64,000 nucleotides of DNA from the NCBI RefSeq assembly GCF_024105665.1, contig NZ_JAAAMK010000002.1:372001-436000 (forward strand), read 5' to 3'. Source of the stretch: Aliihoeflea aestuarii (GTDB lineage Bacteria; Pseudomonadota; Alphaproteobacteria; Rhizobiales; Rhizobiaceae). Shown here piece after piece: positions 26,053-34,981 of this stretch. Each line of letters starts with the position of its first letter. The stretch's first letter is position 1. Both the position numbers and the translations under genes were made by a program. The notes below the pieces were generated by a model, which was not told the DNA's origin, made no database searches, and saw only the letters and a list, made by a program, of their open reading frames with translations.

Positions 26053-26961
26053 ATGACCAACATCATCGGCACCGGCTTCAACGCCGGTTCGATCGACGGC
26101 GAGTTCCACAGCCTCGAAACCGATCTTCGCAGCCTCGCTGAGATCGGCGTCGACACGGTCGAGCTTGGACTGACCAGTCTTGACCTCATCGCCGGCGGAC
26201 GGATCATTCCCGAGCGCGCCGAACGTCTCGTCGCGCTCACGAGCCAGTTCGATTTTCGCTACACCGTGCACGGCCTCGTTTCGTCGAACTTCATGGATCC
26301 TGTGACGTGCCGCTATCAGCTCGATGCCGCCAAAGCTCTGGCCGAGCTTTGCGACCGCGTCGGCTCGCGTATCCTGGTGCAGCACAGCGGCTGCCTGCGT
26401 CCCGATCAACTCCAGGAGCGCGCCGACGCCGATGCCCGCGAACGCGATGCGCTGTTCGAGCTGGCCGAGTTCTGCAAGCCCTATGGCGTGAAGATCGCGC
26501 TTGAAAACATCTTCACCACGGAACCGGGTCAATACCGCCAAACGCCGAGCGAAGTCGCCGCCACCGTGAAGGCTTTGAACCACCCGAACCTCGTCGCGCT
26601 GATCGATTTCAGTCACGCCTATATCGAATCCACCTATCGCGGCCTCGATTTCCGAAACGAACTGCGCGAGATGGCTCCCGTCGCGGGCCATCTCCACGTC
26701 CATGATTCATTCGGACGTCCACAGGGCTTCTACCGCCCCTACCACCTTCAGGAAAACACCGCGCTTGGCATCGGCGATCTGCATATGCCGCTCGGGTGGG
26801 GCGATATCGATTGGACCGACATCTTCGCCGAGCTCGAGTTTCTGCCCGATACGGTCCTGATGATGGAAATCAACCGGCGCTATCGCAGCGAACAGCCTGA
26901 AAGCCTGCAACTGGCGAAAAAGCTTATCGCCGGCAATGGGATCGTGGCCAAGGTGGCCTGA
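26053..26961 (+). CDS. TIM-barrel sugar phosphate isomerase/epimerase
   Basis: A protein of 302 residues of the xylose isomerase-like/AP endonuclease 2 fold. Putative metal ligands are seen in IALENIFTTEP (Glu), VALIDFSHAYIES (Asp and His), GHLHVHDSFGR (His) and MMEINRRYR (Glu). The start at 26053 follows AAGGAG; the upstream extension lies inside the phosphodiesterase gene. It ends the operon, 23 bases after the phosphodiesterase, and is followed by a hairpin (26979-27001). It probably converts the sugar or polyol released by the phosphodiesterase/phosphatase steps. The family cannot be resolved further by eye. Confidence 0.82.
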   Translation: MTNIIGTGFNAGSIDGEFHSLETDLRSLAEIGVDTVELGLTSLDLIAGGRIIPERAERLVALTSQFDFRYTVHGLVSSNFMDPVTCRYQLDAAKALAELCDRVGSRILVQHSGCLRPDQLQERADADARERDALFELAEFCKPYGVKIALENIFTTEPGQYRQTPSEVAATVKALNHPNLVALIDFSHAYIESTYRGLDFRNELREMAPVAGHLHVHDSFGRPQGFYRPYHLQENTALGIGDLHMPLGWGDIDWTDIFAELEFLPDTVLMMEINRRYRSEQPESLQLAKKLIAGNGIVAKVA

Positions 26962-26978
26962 TAGGGCCATTGATCATC

Positions 26979-27001
26979 GAGACGGCACGTCGTGCCGTCT
27001 C
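26979..27001 (+). terminator. Hairpin at the end of the phosphodiester operon
   Basis: GAGACGGCAC (26979-26988) pairs perfectly with GTGCCGTCTC (26992-27001) around a 3-base loop, 17 bases after the stop of the isomerase gene. No T-run follows, so a stem of uncertain termination efficiency is the safest reading. Confidence 0.55.
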
Positions 27002-27129
27002 CGCTGGCCCAAGCACCGCCGCTGGATAGAGGCTCGCTTTGCTGCTAGGCGTTTCGGCGATCGCGGTTCCCTCCCGAACAGCGCGCCAAATTCCCCGCCG
27101 ACAAACGGCCTTCTATCCGGACAGCCCCA

Positions 27130-28050
27130 TTGAGCCAGTCGTCGTCCCCCGCATCTGATCCGCGCGCCGGCATGCTCTACATGATCGCCACCTGCGCCGT
27201 CTTCGCGGTTCAGGACGGCGTGTCGCGCCATGTCGCCGAAAGCGTCAGCGTCTACATGGTCGTCATGCTGCGCTTCTGGTTCTTCGCGCTTCTGGCGATC
27301 ATGTGGGCCGCGCGTTCGAGCGGCGGTCTGCGCGCGGCGACACGCACCGCCTTTCCCAAGCTCCAGGCATTGCGCGCGGTTCTGCTGATCAGCGAAATCT
27401 GCCTGATCATGTTTTCGTTCGTCAGCATCGGGCTGATCGCGACGCATGCGGTCTTCATCTGCTACCCGCTCATCGTCGCGGCGCTGTCGGTGCCGTTTTT
27501 GGGCGAGAAGGTCGGCTGGCGGCGCTGGTCGGCGATTATCGTCGGCTTCGTCGGCGTGCTGGTCATCATCAATCCCGGCGCATCGGTCCTGAGCGTATGG
27601 ACCCTGGTTCCGCTCGCCTGTGCGACGCTCTTTGCAGCCTACAGCCTCCTGACGCGTTACGTCGCGCGCAAGGATGCCGCCAATGTCAGCTTTTTCTGGA
27701 CGGGCGTCTTCGGCGCGATCCTCATCACGCCGCTCGGCCTGTGGCACTGGCAGACGGTCGCGCCCGGCGATGCCGGCTGGATCGCAGCGCTCTGCCTTCT
27801 GGCGATCACGGGCAACTGGATGCTGATCAAGGCGTACGAGGTCGCGGACGCATCCAGCGTTCAGCCCTTCACCTATTTCCAGTTTCCATTCGTATCGCTC
27901 GTCGGGCTTCTGATTTTCGGCGAGGCGCTGAACATCAATCTCGTCGTCGGTGCGGCGATCGTCATGGGCGCGGGCCTCTTCACCCTATGGCGCGAGCGGG
28001 TGAAACGCGTCGCGGTTGCGGAACCGGCCGTGCCCGCCGACCGACCTTAG
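27130..28050 (+). CDS. EamA/DMT-family transporter
   Basis: A membrane protein of about 306 residues with ten predicted helices arranged as two EamA repeats (first ending near VIINPGASVLSV, second from about residue 155). Members export metabolites or amino acids. The frame begins with a TTG at 27130 without a clear ribosome site; the ATG at 27172 (MLYMIATCAV) just before the first helix is an alternative and would give 292 residues. It is separated from the upstream operon by a hairpin and 168 bases, so probably transcribed alone. The substrate is unknown. Confidence 0.85.
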   Translation: MSQSSSPASDPRAGMLYMIATCAVFAVQDGVSRHVAESVSVYMVVMLRFWFFALLAIMWAARSSGGLRAATRTAFPKLQALRAVLLISEICLIMFSFVSIGLIATHAVFICYPLIVAALSVPFLGEKVGWRRWSAIIVGFVGVLVIINPGASVLSVWTLVPLACATLFAAYSLLTRYVARKDAANVSFFWTGVFGAILITPLGLWHWQTVAPGDAGWIAALCLLAITGNWMLIKAYEVADASSVQPFTYFQFPFVSLVGLLIFGEALNINLVVGAAIVMGAGLFTLWRERVKRVAVAEPAVPADRP

Positions 28051-28157
28051 ATGCGTTTGGGAAAACACGGCGTCGATGGTACTTCGAATACCGTGACTGA
28101 TCGGCATGGCGCGGTCATGGGCAATGCTCCGTGCCAAAAGAAAAGGGGAATTTCTGC

Positions 28158-28922
28158 ATGAAGCGACTGATCTGCCTTACGCTTGGCCTTCTTTTGACGA
28201 CGGGCGCATTCGCCCGTGATCTGGACGAAATCATCGAGTCGGGAACGCTGCGGGTCGGCACGACGGGCGACTACAAGCCCTTCTCGTTTCGCGACGGCGA
28301 CGATTATGAAGGCTTCGACGTCGAAATGGCCGAACGCATCGCAATGGCGCTGGGTGTCGAACTCGAGCTGGTGGAGACGAGCTGGCCGACATTGATGGAA
28401 GACCTTGCCGCCGATCGCTACGACATCGGCATGAGCGGCATCAGCCGGACCGTCGCCCGGCAGCTTAATGCGCGGTTCTCACAGCCTTACCTGACATACG
28501 GCAAGACACCGCTCGTCCATGTCGACCAGTCGGATCGTTTCGGCTCTCTTGAGGATATCGATCAGGAAGGGGTGAAGATCGGCGTCAATCCCGGCGGGAC
28601 CAACTACGCCTTCGTTCAGGACAACATCGAAAACGCCGAAATCATCGTCATCGAAAGCAATCTGGCAATCCCGGTCGCGGTCGCCGAAAAAGAAGTCGAT
28701 GTGATGCTCACCGACAGCCCGGAAGCCATCTTCTATTCCGGCTCCGACGAACGGCTTGCAGCGCCACTCGCCGCCGAACCCTTCACGCGCAGCCAGCTTG
28801 CCTATCTCATGGCGCCGGACGCCGCGCGATTGCAGGACACCGTCGATTTCATTCTTCATGACATGGAACTGACCGGCGCTCTCGCAACGCTGCAGGAAAC
28901 ACACAGCCTGATAGCGCGCTGA
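28158..28922 (+). CDS. Periplasmic PheC-like (cyclohexadienyl dehydratase-related) binding protein
   Basis: A protein of 254 residues with a signal peptide (MKRLICLTLGLLLTTGAFA) and a family-3 binding fold. The GTTGDYKPFS start, TSWPTLMEDLAADRYDIGMSGIS, PYLTYGKTPLVH and NPGGTNYAF segments match PheC, the periplasmic cyclohexadienyl dehydratase. The catalytic glutamate that follows NPGGTN in active PheC is a tyrosine here, which argues for a non-enzymatic solute-binding protein. No ABC permease or ATPase gene is adjacent. The start at 28158 follows AGGGGAA. A hairpin repeat begins shortly after the stop. Confidence 0.8.
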   Translation: MKRLICLTLGLLLTTGAFARDLDEIIESGTLRVGTTGDYKPFSFRDGDDYEGFDVEMAERIAMALGVELELVETSWPTLMEDLAADRYDIGMSGISRTVARQLNARFSQPYLTYGKTPLVHVDQSDRFGSLEDIDQEGVKIGVNPGGTNYAFVQDNIENAEIIVIESNLAIPVAVAEKEVDVMLTDSPEAIFYSGSDERLAAPLAAEPFTRSQLAYLMAPDAARLQDTVDFILHDMELTGALATLQETHSLIAR

Positions 28923-28945
28923 TCGTGAAGCGCGCGCGGGAGCTA

Positions 28946-28995
28946 GAGCATTTTGCAGTCAGACGGAATCGTCTGGCGTCGCATGAATGCGGCCA
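28946..28995 (+). repeat. 50-bp intergenic hairpin repeat, copy 1
   Basis: A 50-base element beginning GAGCATTTTG and ending GAATGCGGCCA, containing an 8-bp stem (CAGACG pairing with CGTCTG at 28960-28965 and 28970-28975, extended by a G-T and a G-C pair). A second stem CGCAT/ATGCG lies at 28980-28991. A copy with 43 of 50 identical bases lies at 48028-48077. Here it sits 24 bases after the PheC-like gene. Confidence 0.75.
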
Positions 28996-29009
28996 GGAAT
29001 AATAAGCTG

Positions 29010-29047
29010 GAGCAGCGGGATTGCGTTCGTTAGAACGCCCGCTGCTC
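29010..29047. terminator. Hairpin between convergent genes
   Basis: GAGCAGCGGG (29010-29019) pairs with CCCGCTGCTC (29038-29047), a 10-bp stem around an 18-base loop. It abuts the stop of the leftward ParB-fold gene and lies downstream of the PheC-like gene, so may end both transcripts. The flanking repeat at 28946-28995 makes a compound structure. Confidence 0.45.
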
Positions 29048-29295
29048 TAGTGCCTGCGCGCCTGCACGAGATAAGCCTCGATCGTCGTCTCACCGAGAAA
29101 TTTCATCGCTTCCAGCCTGTGCAGCCCTTCGACCAGCACATAGCGCGCGCCGTCCTCTCGTACCTGAATCGGCGTTTGCAGTCCGTTCTCCAGAATGTCC
29201 TCCGCCAGAACGCGGGACGTGTCGGGATGCAGCGTCTTGCGGCGCGCGGTGGGCACGTAGACGGCATCGATCGGAACAGGTTTGGAGCGCAGCAT
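29047..29295 (-). CDS. Small ParB/sulfiredoxin-fold protein
   Basis: A protein of 82 residues made of a single ParB N-terminal-like domain: HPDTSRVLAEDILENGLQTPIQVRE, then YVLVEGLHRLEAMKFLGETTIEAYLV, where EGLHRLEA is the box II position. It lacks the helix-turn-helix and dimerisation parts of chromosome-partition ParB, so it is not a segregation protein. The start at 29295 follows AGGGAG 7 bases upstream; the frame opens much earlier inside the divergent neighbour. The function is unknown; nuclease, CTPase-like or adaptor roles are possible. Confidence 0.75.
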   Translation of the reverse strand: MLRSKPVPIDAVYVPTARRKTLHPDTSRVLAEDILENGLQTPIQVREDGARYVLVEGLHRLEAMKFLGETTIEAYLVQARRH

Positions 29296-29401
29296 GGATT
29301 TCTCCCTCGCATCATCCGGCAAGAAGACCTGCAAGCGCTTGCCATTGCAATGATGCGTGCGGACTATGTATCGAACGGCATGAAGAATGTGGGGGATTTC
29401 G

Positions 29402-30286
29402 ATGGATTCGGCCAGGCCGCTCGTAAAGGGCATCTTCGACAAGCGCACCTTTTCCATCCAGTATGTCGTGTCCGATCCGGCGACCGGCAAATGCGCGATC
29501 ATCGATCCCGTGCTCGATTTCGATGAAAAATCGGGCGCGACGGCCACGAAGAACGCCGACGCCATCCTCGCTTATGTCGAGAATGAACGGTTGACGGTCG
29601 AATGGATTCTCGACACGCATCCTCATGCCGACCACTTTTCCGCCGCGCCCTATCTCAAGGAAAAGACCGGTGCGCCGACCGCTATCGGCTCGCGGATCGT
29701 CGAGGTGCAGGAAATCTGGAAAGGCATCTACGGCTGGCCTGATTTTCCCGCCGACGGCTCCCAATGGGACCGCCTCTTCGCCGAGGGTGAAACCTTCTCG
29801 ATCGGCTCGATCCCCGTGCAGGTGCTCTTTTCGCCCGGCCACACGCTGGCCTCCATCACCTATGTCGCCGGCGATGCGGCATTCGTCCACGACACGCTCT
29901 TCATGCCGGATTCAGGCACGGCGCGGTGTGATTTTCCCGGCGGCAGCGCGGCGCGGCTTTGGACGTCGATTGGCGACATTCTGGCACTGCCTGACGAGAC
30001 CCGCATCTTCGTCGGCCACGACTATCAGCCGGGCGGGCGTGAACCGTTGTGGGAATCGACGGTCGCCGAACAGAAGGCGACGAACACGCATATCTCGAAA
30101 TGCCGCACCGAGGCGGAATTCGTGGCCCTGCGCGAGGGTCGGGACAAGACCCTGCCCATGCCAAAGCTCATTCTTCACGCGCTGCAAATCAACATGAATG
30201 GCGGCCACCTGCCCGCCCCTGATGCGAACGGCGGGCGCCACCTAAAGTTTCCGCTCAACGCCCTCAAGCACGCCGTCTGGGAGTGA
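29402..30286 (+). CDS. Metallo-beta-lactamase-fold hydrolase, persulfide dioxygenase-like
   Basis: A protein of 294 residues with the metal motif THPHADH (DTHPHADHFSAAPYLKEKTGAPTAIG), the distal Asp/His in FSPGHTLASITY and VHDTLFMPDSGTARCDFPGG, and a final FVGHDYQPGGR. The TARCDFPGG segment is typical of the ETHE1/Blh-like group that oxidises glutathione persulfide. It starts at 29402 after a GGGGGA site and is divergent from the ParB-fold gene, 106 bases apart. A sulfide-detoxifying role is likely from family, though no sulfurtransferase or regulator is seen nearby. Confidence 0.8.
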   Translation: MDSARPLVKGIFDKRTFSIQYVVSDPATGKCAIIDPVLDFDEKSGATATKNADAILAYVENERLTVEWILDTHPHADHFSAAPYLKEKTGAPTAIGSRIVEVQEIWKGIYGWPDFPADGSQWDRLFAEGETFSIGSIPVQVLFSPGHTLASITYVAGDAAFVHDTLFMPDSGTARCDFPGGSAARLWTSIGDILALPDETRIFVGHDYQPGGREPLWESTVAEQKATNTHISKCRTEAEFVALREGRDKTLPMPKLILHALQINMNGGHLPAPDANGGRHLKFPLNALKHAVWE

Positions 30287-30313
30287 AAGACAGCTCTGCC
30301 CGGCACAGGCAGG

Positions 30314-32977
30314 CTATTTTTCGTCCAGCATGTCCTTCACGACCGTCGCAAGCTGCTTGAGCGAGAACGGCTTTGGCAGGAAACCGAACCTGGCCTCCGC
30401 GGGAAGATTTTTCGCGAACGCGTCTTCGGCATAGCCCGAAACGAAGACGAACTTGATGTCGGGCGCGATCTTCCGCAACTCGCCCAAGAGCGTCGGCCCG
30501 TCCATTTCCGGCATGACCACGTCGGAGACGACGATGTCGACCTGGCCATCGAGTTCGTTGAAGATTTCCAGCGCTTCCACGCCGGACGAAGCTTCATGGA
30601 CCGTGTACCCACGCGATGCGAGCGCGCGCACGCCGCCCATGCGCACGGCGTCCTCGTCCTCGACCAGAAGGACCGTCGCCGTTCCGGACAGATCCTTGGC
30701 GGCCTCGCTTAGCTTTTGTGCGGGGGGGTGATCGACGGAAGCGGGCGCGCCTTCCGCATCGATCACCGCCATGTGACGCGGCAGGAAGATGCGGAACGTC
30801 GTCCCGGTCCCCTCCTGCGAATCGCAGAAGATGTAGCCGCCGGTCTGCTTGATGATGCCGTAAACCATCGATAGCCCGAGGCCGGTGCCCTTGCCGACTT
30901 CCTTGGTGGTGAAGAAAGGTTCGAAAATCTTCGAGATGACTTCATGCGGAATGCCCGTTCCTGAATCCTCGACCTCGATCATCACATAGTCGGCCGGCGC
31001 CAGTTCGCGGTAGCCGAAGGCCGCGCAGTCGCCGCTCGCGACATTGCGCGTGCGCACGGCCAACGCTCCACCTTCAGGCATCGCGTCGCGTGCATTGACC
31101 GCCAGATTGACGACCACCTGCTCGAACTGTCCGATATCGGCCTTGACGGCCCACAGATCACGCCCATGCTCGACCGAAAGCTGGATATCCGTGCCGACGA
31201 GGCGCACCAGAAGCATGCGCAAATCGGCAAGCACATCGGTCAGGTTGAGAACCTCCGGGCGCAGCGTCTGCTTGCGCGAGAAGGCGAGAAGCTGGCGCAC
31301 CAGCGAGGCGGCGCGGTTGGCGTTCTGCTTGATGTTCATGATGTCGGCGAAGGACGGGTCCGACGGGCGATGGCTGGTCAGGAGCAGGTCCGAAGCCATG
31401 ATGATGGCCGTCAGCACATTGTTGAAATCATGCGCGATGCCACCGGCAAGCTGCCCGACCGCCTGCATCTTCTGGCTCTGCGCCATCTGCGCTTCGAGCG
31501 CCTTCAGTTCGGTCGTCTCGACGGCGTAGACGATGGCGGCCTCCTCCGCTCCATCCTCGCCGCCGGCATCGGTCACCGCATTCACGTAAAAGCGCAAATG
31601 GCGCTCTTCGTTGTCGGGCAGAACGGTGTCGATCGGCGCGATATCCGCCTGCCCCGACTTGGCGGCATCGAGCGCCATGCGGAACGCCTCGCGATTCCGG
31701 TCATGGATAACGCGGTCGAGCGGCGCGTGGCCGTCGATCGCGTTACGGTCGATGACCGACGAGAACAGGGACAGGAACGGCGCGTTGGTGCGCAGGATCC
31801 GGCCGTCGCCGTCGATGCCGGCAATGGCCATGGGCGTCGAGTTGAAAAAGCGCGTGAACCTGATTTCGGAGGCGCGCAGATCGGCGGAACTGTCCGTTCC
31901 TTCGACGCGATTGAGAACGATCGTACGGCTGGGACCGGCGACCCCGTCTCGGCTCGTCGCCACGCGGTGCATGATACGCACGGGAATAGCCGCTCCCGAC
32001 ACGGCCATCAGATCGAGATCGACCACGGCGTCGCGAACGCCGCCGGGCTCGGCCTTCACGGCCGAGAGAAGCGCCATGCCGTCGCCTGCGATGATCTGAG
32101 ACAGACGCAGCGAACCGGGAGAAAAACCAGCCAGATCCACCCCGAGCCAATCGGCGAGCGTGGCGTTCAGATAGGTCAGCCTTCCGCCCGCATCCGAGGC
32201 GAAAAAACCGGCCGGCGCGTGGTCCAGATGGTCGATCGCCTTTTGCAGATCGAGGAAGAAGCGCTCCTGTTCCGCACGTTCGTCGGAAATATCGACCAAT
32301 GTCCACAACGCTGCCGGCTGACGCAAATCCGGCGAACGGAAGGTTCTTGCGGCGGCCCGATACCACCGTGCCCCCGCCTCGCCGCCTGCGCGCAGTGGAC
32401 GCGGCAAACGGAACTCACCATCGGCGTCACGACCGTCGCGAACGGCGGTCGACAGCTTGTGGACAATCTGCGCCGCCTCGGCGCTGTCGGACAGCAGCGC
32501 CTCGATCGTGCGGATATCATCCGCCGACACTGCGCCGGTCATGTCCGCATAGGCCTGATTCGCATAAAGAATGCGCCCCTTGACGTCGGTGACGACGAAG
32601 CCCTGGGACGCGCTGTCCACGAGCGAACGGGCAAGACTGTCGGAAGAGGATCGTCCCGATATCTGGATGAAGCCGATCGCAAGGGCGAACAGGAAACCCA
32701 CGCCGATCATGGCCAGCAGGCCCAGAAGGCCCAGCAAAGTGTTGTGGCTCAGGACATCGTTGAAGACGATTAACGCGATGGCACAGATGACGAACGCGAT
32801 GATAAAGCCAATCAATCGCGAAAGCGTCGACAAGCGCGTATTCTGGTCGACGATCGGCGTCAGGTCGGGCTCGCCATTCTTTTGCGCCATGAAGGCGGCC
32901 TCCCAGCCGGGTTCATCAAGAGGGTTCGTTTCCGCATACATCATCGCCATACGCAGTCGCAAGAACGGGACATGCAT
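30314..32977 (-). CDS. cckA: Cell-cycle hybrid histidine kinase CckA
   Basis: An inner-membrane hybrid kinase of 887 residues. Two membrane helices (about 53-75 and 80-105) are followed by PAS-type segments (about 112-235, 245-360, 370-490). Then come a HisKA domain with His516 in [15 protein letters not shown], a catalytic ATPase domain (about 610-735, including [10 protein letters not shown] and [13 protein letters not shown]) and a receiver domain (about 767-885) with phosphoacceptor Asp819 in [12 protein letters not shown]. The HDFNN form is typical of CckA, which phosphorylates CtrA and CpdR through ChpT. Its stop lies 28 bases from the convergent metallo-beta-lactamase stop, and the fliO-like gene is divergent. 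Confidence 0.93.
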   Translation of the reverse strand: MHVPFLRLRMAMMYAETNPLDEPGWEAAFMAQKNGEPDLTPIVDQNTRLSTLSRLIGFIIAFVICAIALIVFNDVLSHNTLLGLLGLLAMIGVGFLFALAIGFIQISGRSSSDSLARSLVDSASQGFVVTDVKGRILYANQAYADMTGAVSADDIRTIEALLSDSAEAAQIVHKLSTAVRDGRDADGEFRLPRPLRAGGEAGARWYRAAARTFRSPDLRQPAALWTLVDISDERAEQERFFLDLQKAIDHLDHAPAGFFASDAGGRLTYLNATLADWLGVDLAGFSPGSLRLSQIIAGDGMALLSAVKAEPGGVRDAVVDLDLMAVSGAAIPVRIMHRVATSRDGVAGPSRTIVLNRVEGTDSSADLRASEIRFTRFFNSTPMAIAGIDGDGRILRTNAPFLSLFSSVIDRNAIDGHAPLDRVIHDRNREAFRMALDAAKSGQADIAPIDTVLPDNEERHLRFYVNAVTDAGGEDGAEEAAIVYAVETTELKALEAQMAQSQKMQAVGQLAGGIAHDFNNVLTAIIMASDLLLTSHRPSDPSFADIMNIKQNANRAASLVRQLLAFSRKQTLRPEVLNLTDVLADLRMLLVRLVGTDIQLSVEHGRDLWAVKADIGQFEQVVVNLAVNARDAMPEGGALAVRTRNVASGDCAAFGYRELAPADYVMIEVEDSGTGIPHEVISKIFEPFFTTKEVGKGTGLGLSMVYGIIKQTGGYIFCDSQEGTGTTFRIFLPRHMAVIDAEGAPASVDHPPAQKLSEAAKDLSGTATVLLVEDEDAVRMGGVRALASRGYTVHEASSGVEALEIFNELDGQVDIVVSDVVMPEMDGPTLLGELRKIAPDIKFVFVSGYAEDAFAKNLPAEARFGFLPKPFSLKQLATVVKDMLDEK

Positions 32978-33078
32978 GAAGAAAGCCTGACGTCAGCCTC
33001 GACGCAACCGGGTGGACGCCTTATGCGTTGCGGGGTTTAGCATTTGCTCATACAGGATTCGAAAAGGCGGAAACGAAC

Positions 33079-33831
33079 ATGCCGACATGGTTTGAGGATA
33101 TCGCGGGACCGGGCTATGCCAACGCGGTCATGTGGACGCTGATCGCGCTCGTCGCCCTCGGCGTCGTGATGCTGATCGTCAGGATTTTCCGGAAGGTGTC
33201 GTCGGGAACCTACGGGTCGGCCGGAAATTACCGGGCCCGGCTTGCCGTCATGGACGCCGCCGAGGTGGATGCGCAGCGCCGCCTCGTGCTCGTACGACGC
33301 GACGAGGTCGAGCATCTGATCATGATCGGCGGCCCGACCGACATCGTCATCGAGCAGAACATCATCGGCCCCGGTCGCTCCGTTCCGTACCAGCCGGCGC
33401 AGCCCCACGAAGCACCGCGCCGCCGCCATGAAGCGACATCCGCTCCTGCACCGGAACGGGCAAAGGTGGAACCGGTCGCCGCGACCGTCGAACGGGAGCC
33501 TCGAGTCGTCGCCGCACGCCAGCCTGTTACGCCACCCGTGCCCGAACGCCGCGAGCCGCTGGATGAAGCGCCCGCGATGCACACTACGCAAACGCCTGCC
33601 GTTCAGGCCGTGGACGCGCCGGTCGTCAAGCCGGATACGCCACGCGTGGAGCCTGCCATCGCCCAGCGCGTCGCCGCGACCGAGCCGAATGTGGACGAAG
33701 TCATGGTATCGGAGTTCGAACGTGATTTTCGCAAGACCGACGAACCCGCACCGGCAACGCAGCGCCGTGAACCGTCGATCGAGGACGAGATGGATCGCCT
33801 CCTGAACGAAGCGCCGCAGGAGCGGCGCTGA
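33079..33831 (+). CDS. FliO-like membrane protein
   Basis: A protein of 250 residues with one membrane helix near the N-terminus (AVMWTLIALVALGVVMLIVRIF, about residues 14-35). A FliO-type cytoplasmic domain follows (RLAVMDAAEVDAQRRLVLVRRDEVEHLIMIGGPTDIVIEQNI), then a long disordered Pro/Ala/Glu/Arg-rich tail of about 150 residues. FliO helps assemble the flagellar export gate, but no other flagellar gene is in the window and the placement next to cckA is common in rhizobia, so the flagellar role is unproven. Start at 33079 chosen as the ATG just before the conserved N-terminus. It converges tightly on dksA (3-base gap). Confidence 0.75.
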   Translation: MPTWFEDIAGPGYANAVMWTLIALVALGVVMLIVRIFRKVSSGTYGSAGNYRARLAVMDAAEVDAQRRLVLVRRDEVEHLIMIGGPTDIVIEQNIIGPGRSVPYQPAQPHEAPRRRHEATSAPAPERAKVEPVAATVEREPRVVAARQPVTPPVPERREPLDEAPAMHTTQTPAVQAVDAPVVKPDTPRVEPAIAQRVAATEPNVDEVMVSEFERDFRKTDEPAPATQRREPSIEDEMDRLLNEAPQERR

Positions 33832-33834
33832 TCG

Positions 33835-34251
33835 TCATTCGTCGCGATAGACCTTTTCGCGGCGTTCGTGGCGTTCCTGCGCCTCGATGGAGAGCGTCGC
33901 GATCGGCCTGGCATCGAGGCGCTTGAGCGAGATCGGCTCGCCGGTCTCCTCGCAATAGCCGTAAGTCCCTTCGTCGATACGCTGCAGTGCCGCGTCGATC
34001 TTGGAGATCAGCTTGCGCTGCCGGTCACGCGCCCGCAATTCAATCGCGCGGTCGGTTTCGGAAGATGCGCGATCCGCGAGATCGGGATGATTGGCATTCT
34101 CGCGCTGCAGGATATCCAGCGTTTCGCGCGCTTCCCGCAGGATGTCGTTCTTCCAGGAAACAAGCTTTCCGCGAAAGTATGACTTTTGCCGTTCATTCAT
34201 GAACGGCTCGTCTTCGGATGGCATATAGTCAGACTCGACAGCCTTGCTCAT
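33835..34251 (-). CDS. dksA: RNA polymerase-binding transcription factor DksA
   Basis: A protein of 138 residues with the DksA coiled-coil (about residues 30-85, WKNDILREARETLDILQRENANHPDLADRASSETDRAIELRARDR) and the C-terminal YGYCEETGEPISLKRLDARPIATLSIEAQERHE domain. Only one cysteine remains of the four zinc ligands of E. coli DksA, a form common in alphaproteobacteria that needs no zinc. It works with ppGpp at the secondary channel of RNA polymerase. The start at 34251 (MSKAVESDYMPSEDE) is the first plausible ATG; the frame opens further to 34311 with a Cys-rich stretch unlike DksA. Confidence 0.95.
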   Translation of the reverse strand: MSKAVESDYMPSEDEPFMNERQKSYFRGKLVSWKNDILREARETLDILQRENANHPDLADRASSETDRAIELRARDRQRKLISKIDAALQRIDEGTYGYCEETGEPISLKRLDARPIATLSIEAQERHERREKVYRDE

Positions 34252-34416
34252 AAGACTCACCCCACATAAGCAACCGGGCGCCTGTATATTCGGGGCGCAT
34301 GCACCACACAAGCGTTAAGAACCGGGCTTTCACGCATTTGTCACCTTGCGCGCACATGTGCGATCACCCAACGGTGCGGTGCATGCCAACTCATGCGAAG
34401 CGAACGAGGGACCCGA

Positions 34417-34911
34417 ATGCCGCGACTTTACCTTCTGCGCCACGCGAAAGCCGGCTGGGCATGTCCCGGCCAGCGCGATTTCGACCGCCCGCTGGAAGGG
34501 ATCGGCATCGACGATGCCACACGCCTCGGCAGCGAATTGCGCTCACGCAAATCGCTGCCCGGCAAGGTCGTCTCGTCATCGTCGGTGCGCACCCGGCAGA
34601 CCGTGGAGGCCCTGACGCTGGGTAATCTTACAGTCGAGTATCTGGACGCACTTTACGAGGCTACGCCGGTTCAGACGCTGGAGATTATCCAGGCCCAGAA
34701 AACGGATTCCGATCTGATGATCGTCGGCCACAACCCGGTCATGGAAGATCTGGCGACGGCTCTGGTGAAAAATGCCGGCAGCCATCCTGAGCTTCAGGGC
34801 GGCTTCCCGACATGCGGCCTGGCCATAATCGCCTTTGAAGAACCGCTGGAGCGGATCGAGCCGGGCTCGGGAACGCTCGAACTCTTCCTGCGACCTTCTG
34901 ATACGAAATAG
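34417..34911 (+). CDS. SixA-type phosphohistidine phosphatase
   Basis: A histidine phosphatase-superfamily protein of 164 residues with the catalytic LYLLRHAKAGW (Arg8-His9) motif, a second arginine in SSVRTRQTVEAL and the late VGHNP histidine. SixA proteins dephosphorylate phosphohistidine on Hpt domains or PTS NPr. The start at 34417 is supported by AGGGA 6 bases upstream. It is followed 70 bases later by ycjX. The true partner is not evident, although CckA (2 kb away) and an Hpt protein (41 kb) are in the window. Confidence 0.88.
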   Translation: MPRLYLLRHAKAGWACPGQRDFDRPLEGIGIDDATRLGSELRSRKSLPGKVVSSSSVRTRQTVEALTLGNLTVEYLDALYEATPVQTLEIIQAQKTDSDLMIVGHNPVMEDLATALVKNAGSHPELQGGFPTCGLAIIAFEEPLERIEPGSGTLELFLRPSDTK

Positions 34912-34981
34912 CGCGCGTTTTGTTGCAGGAAGGCCATTAAAACCTATCTCCTTGGCAACCGACCGCTTGGGGACCCGGCAT

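Noticed and set aside
30296-30316. Weak hairpin CTGCC/GGCAG between the metallo-beta-lactamase gene and cckA
   Set aside because: Only five base pairs and it overlaps the cckA stop; too weak to call as a terminator.
34351-34362. Perfect 12-bp palindrome CGCACATGTGCG between dksA and sixA
   Set aside because: No regulator family consensus is matched and a single palindrome of this length can arise by chance.
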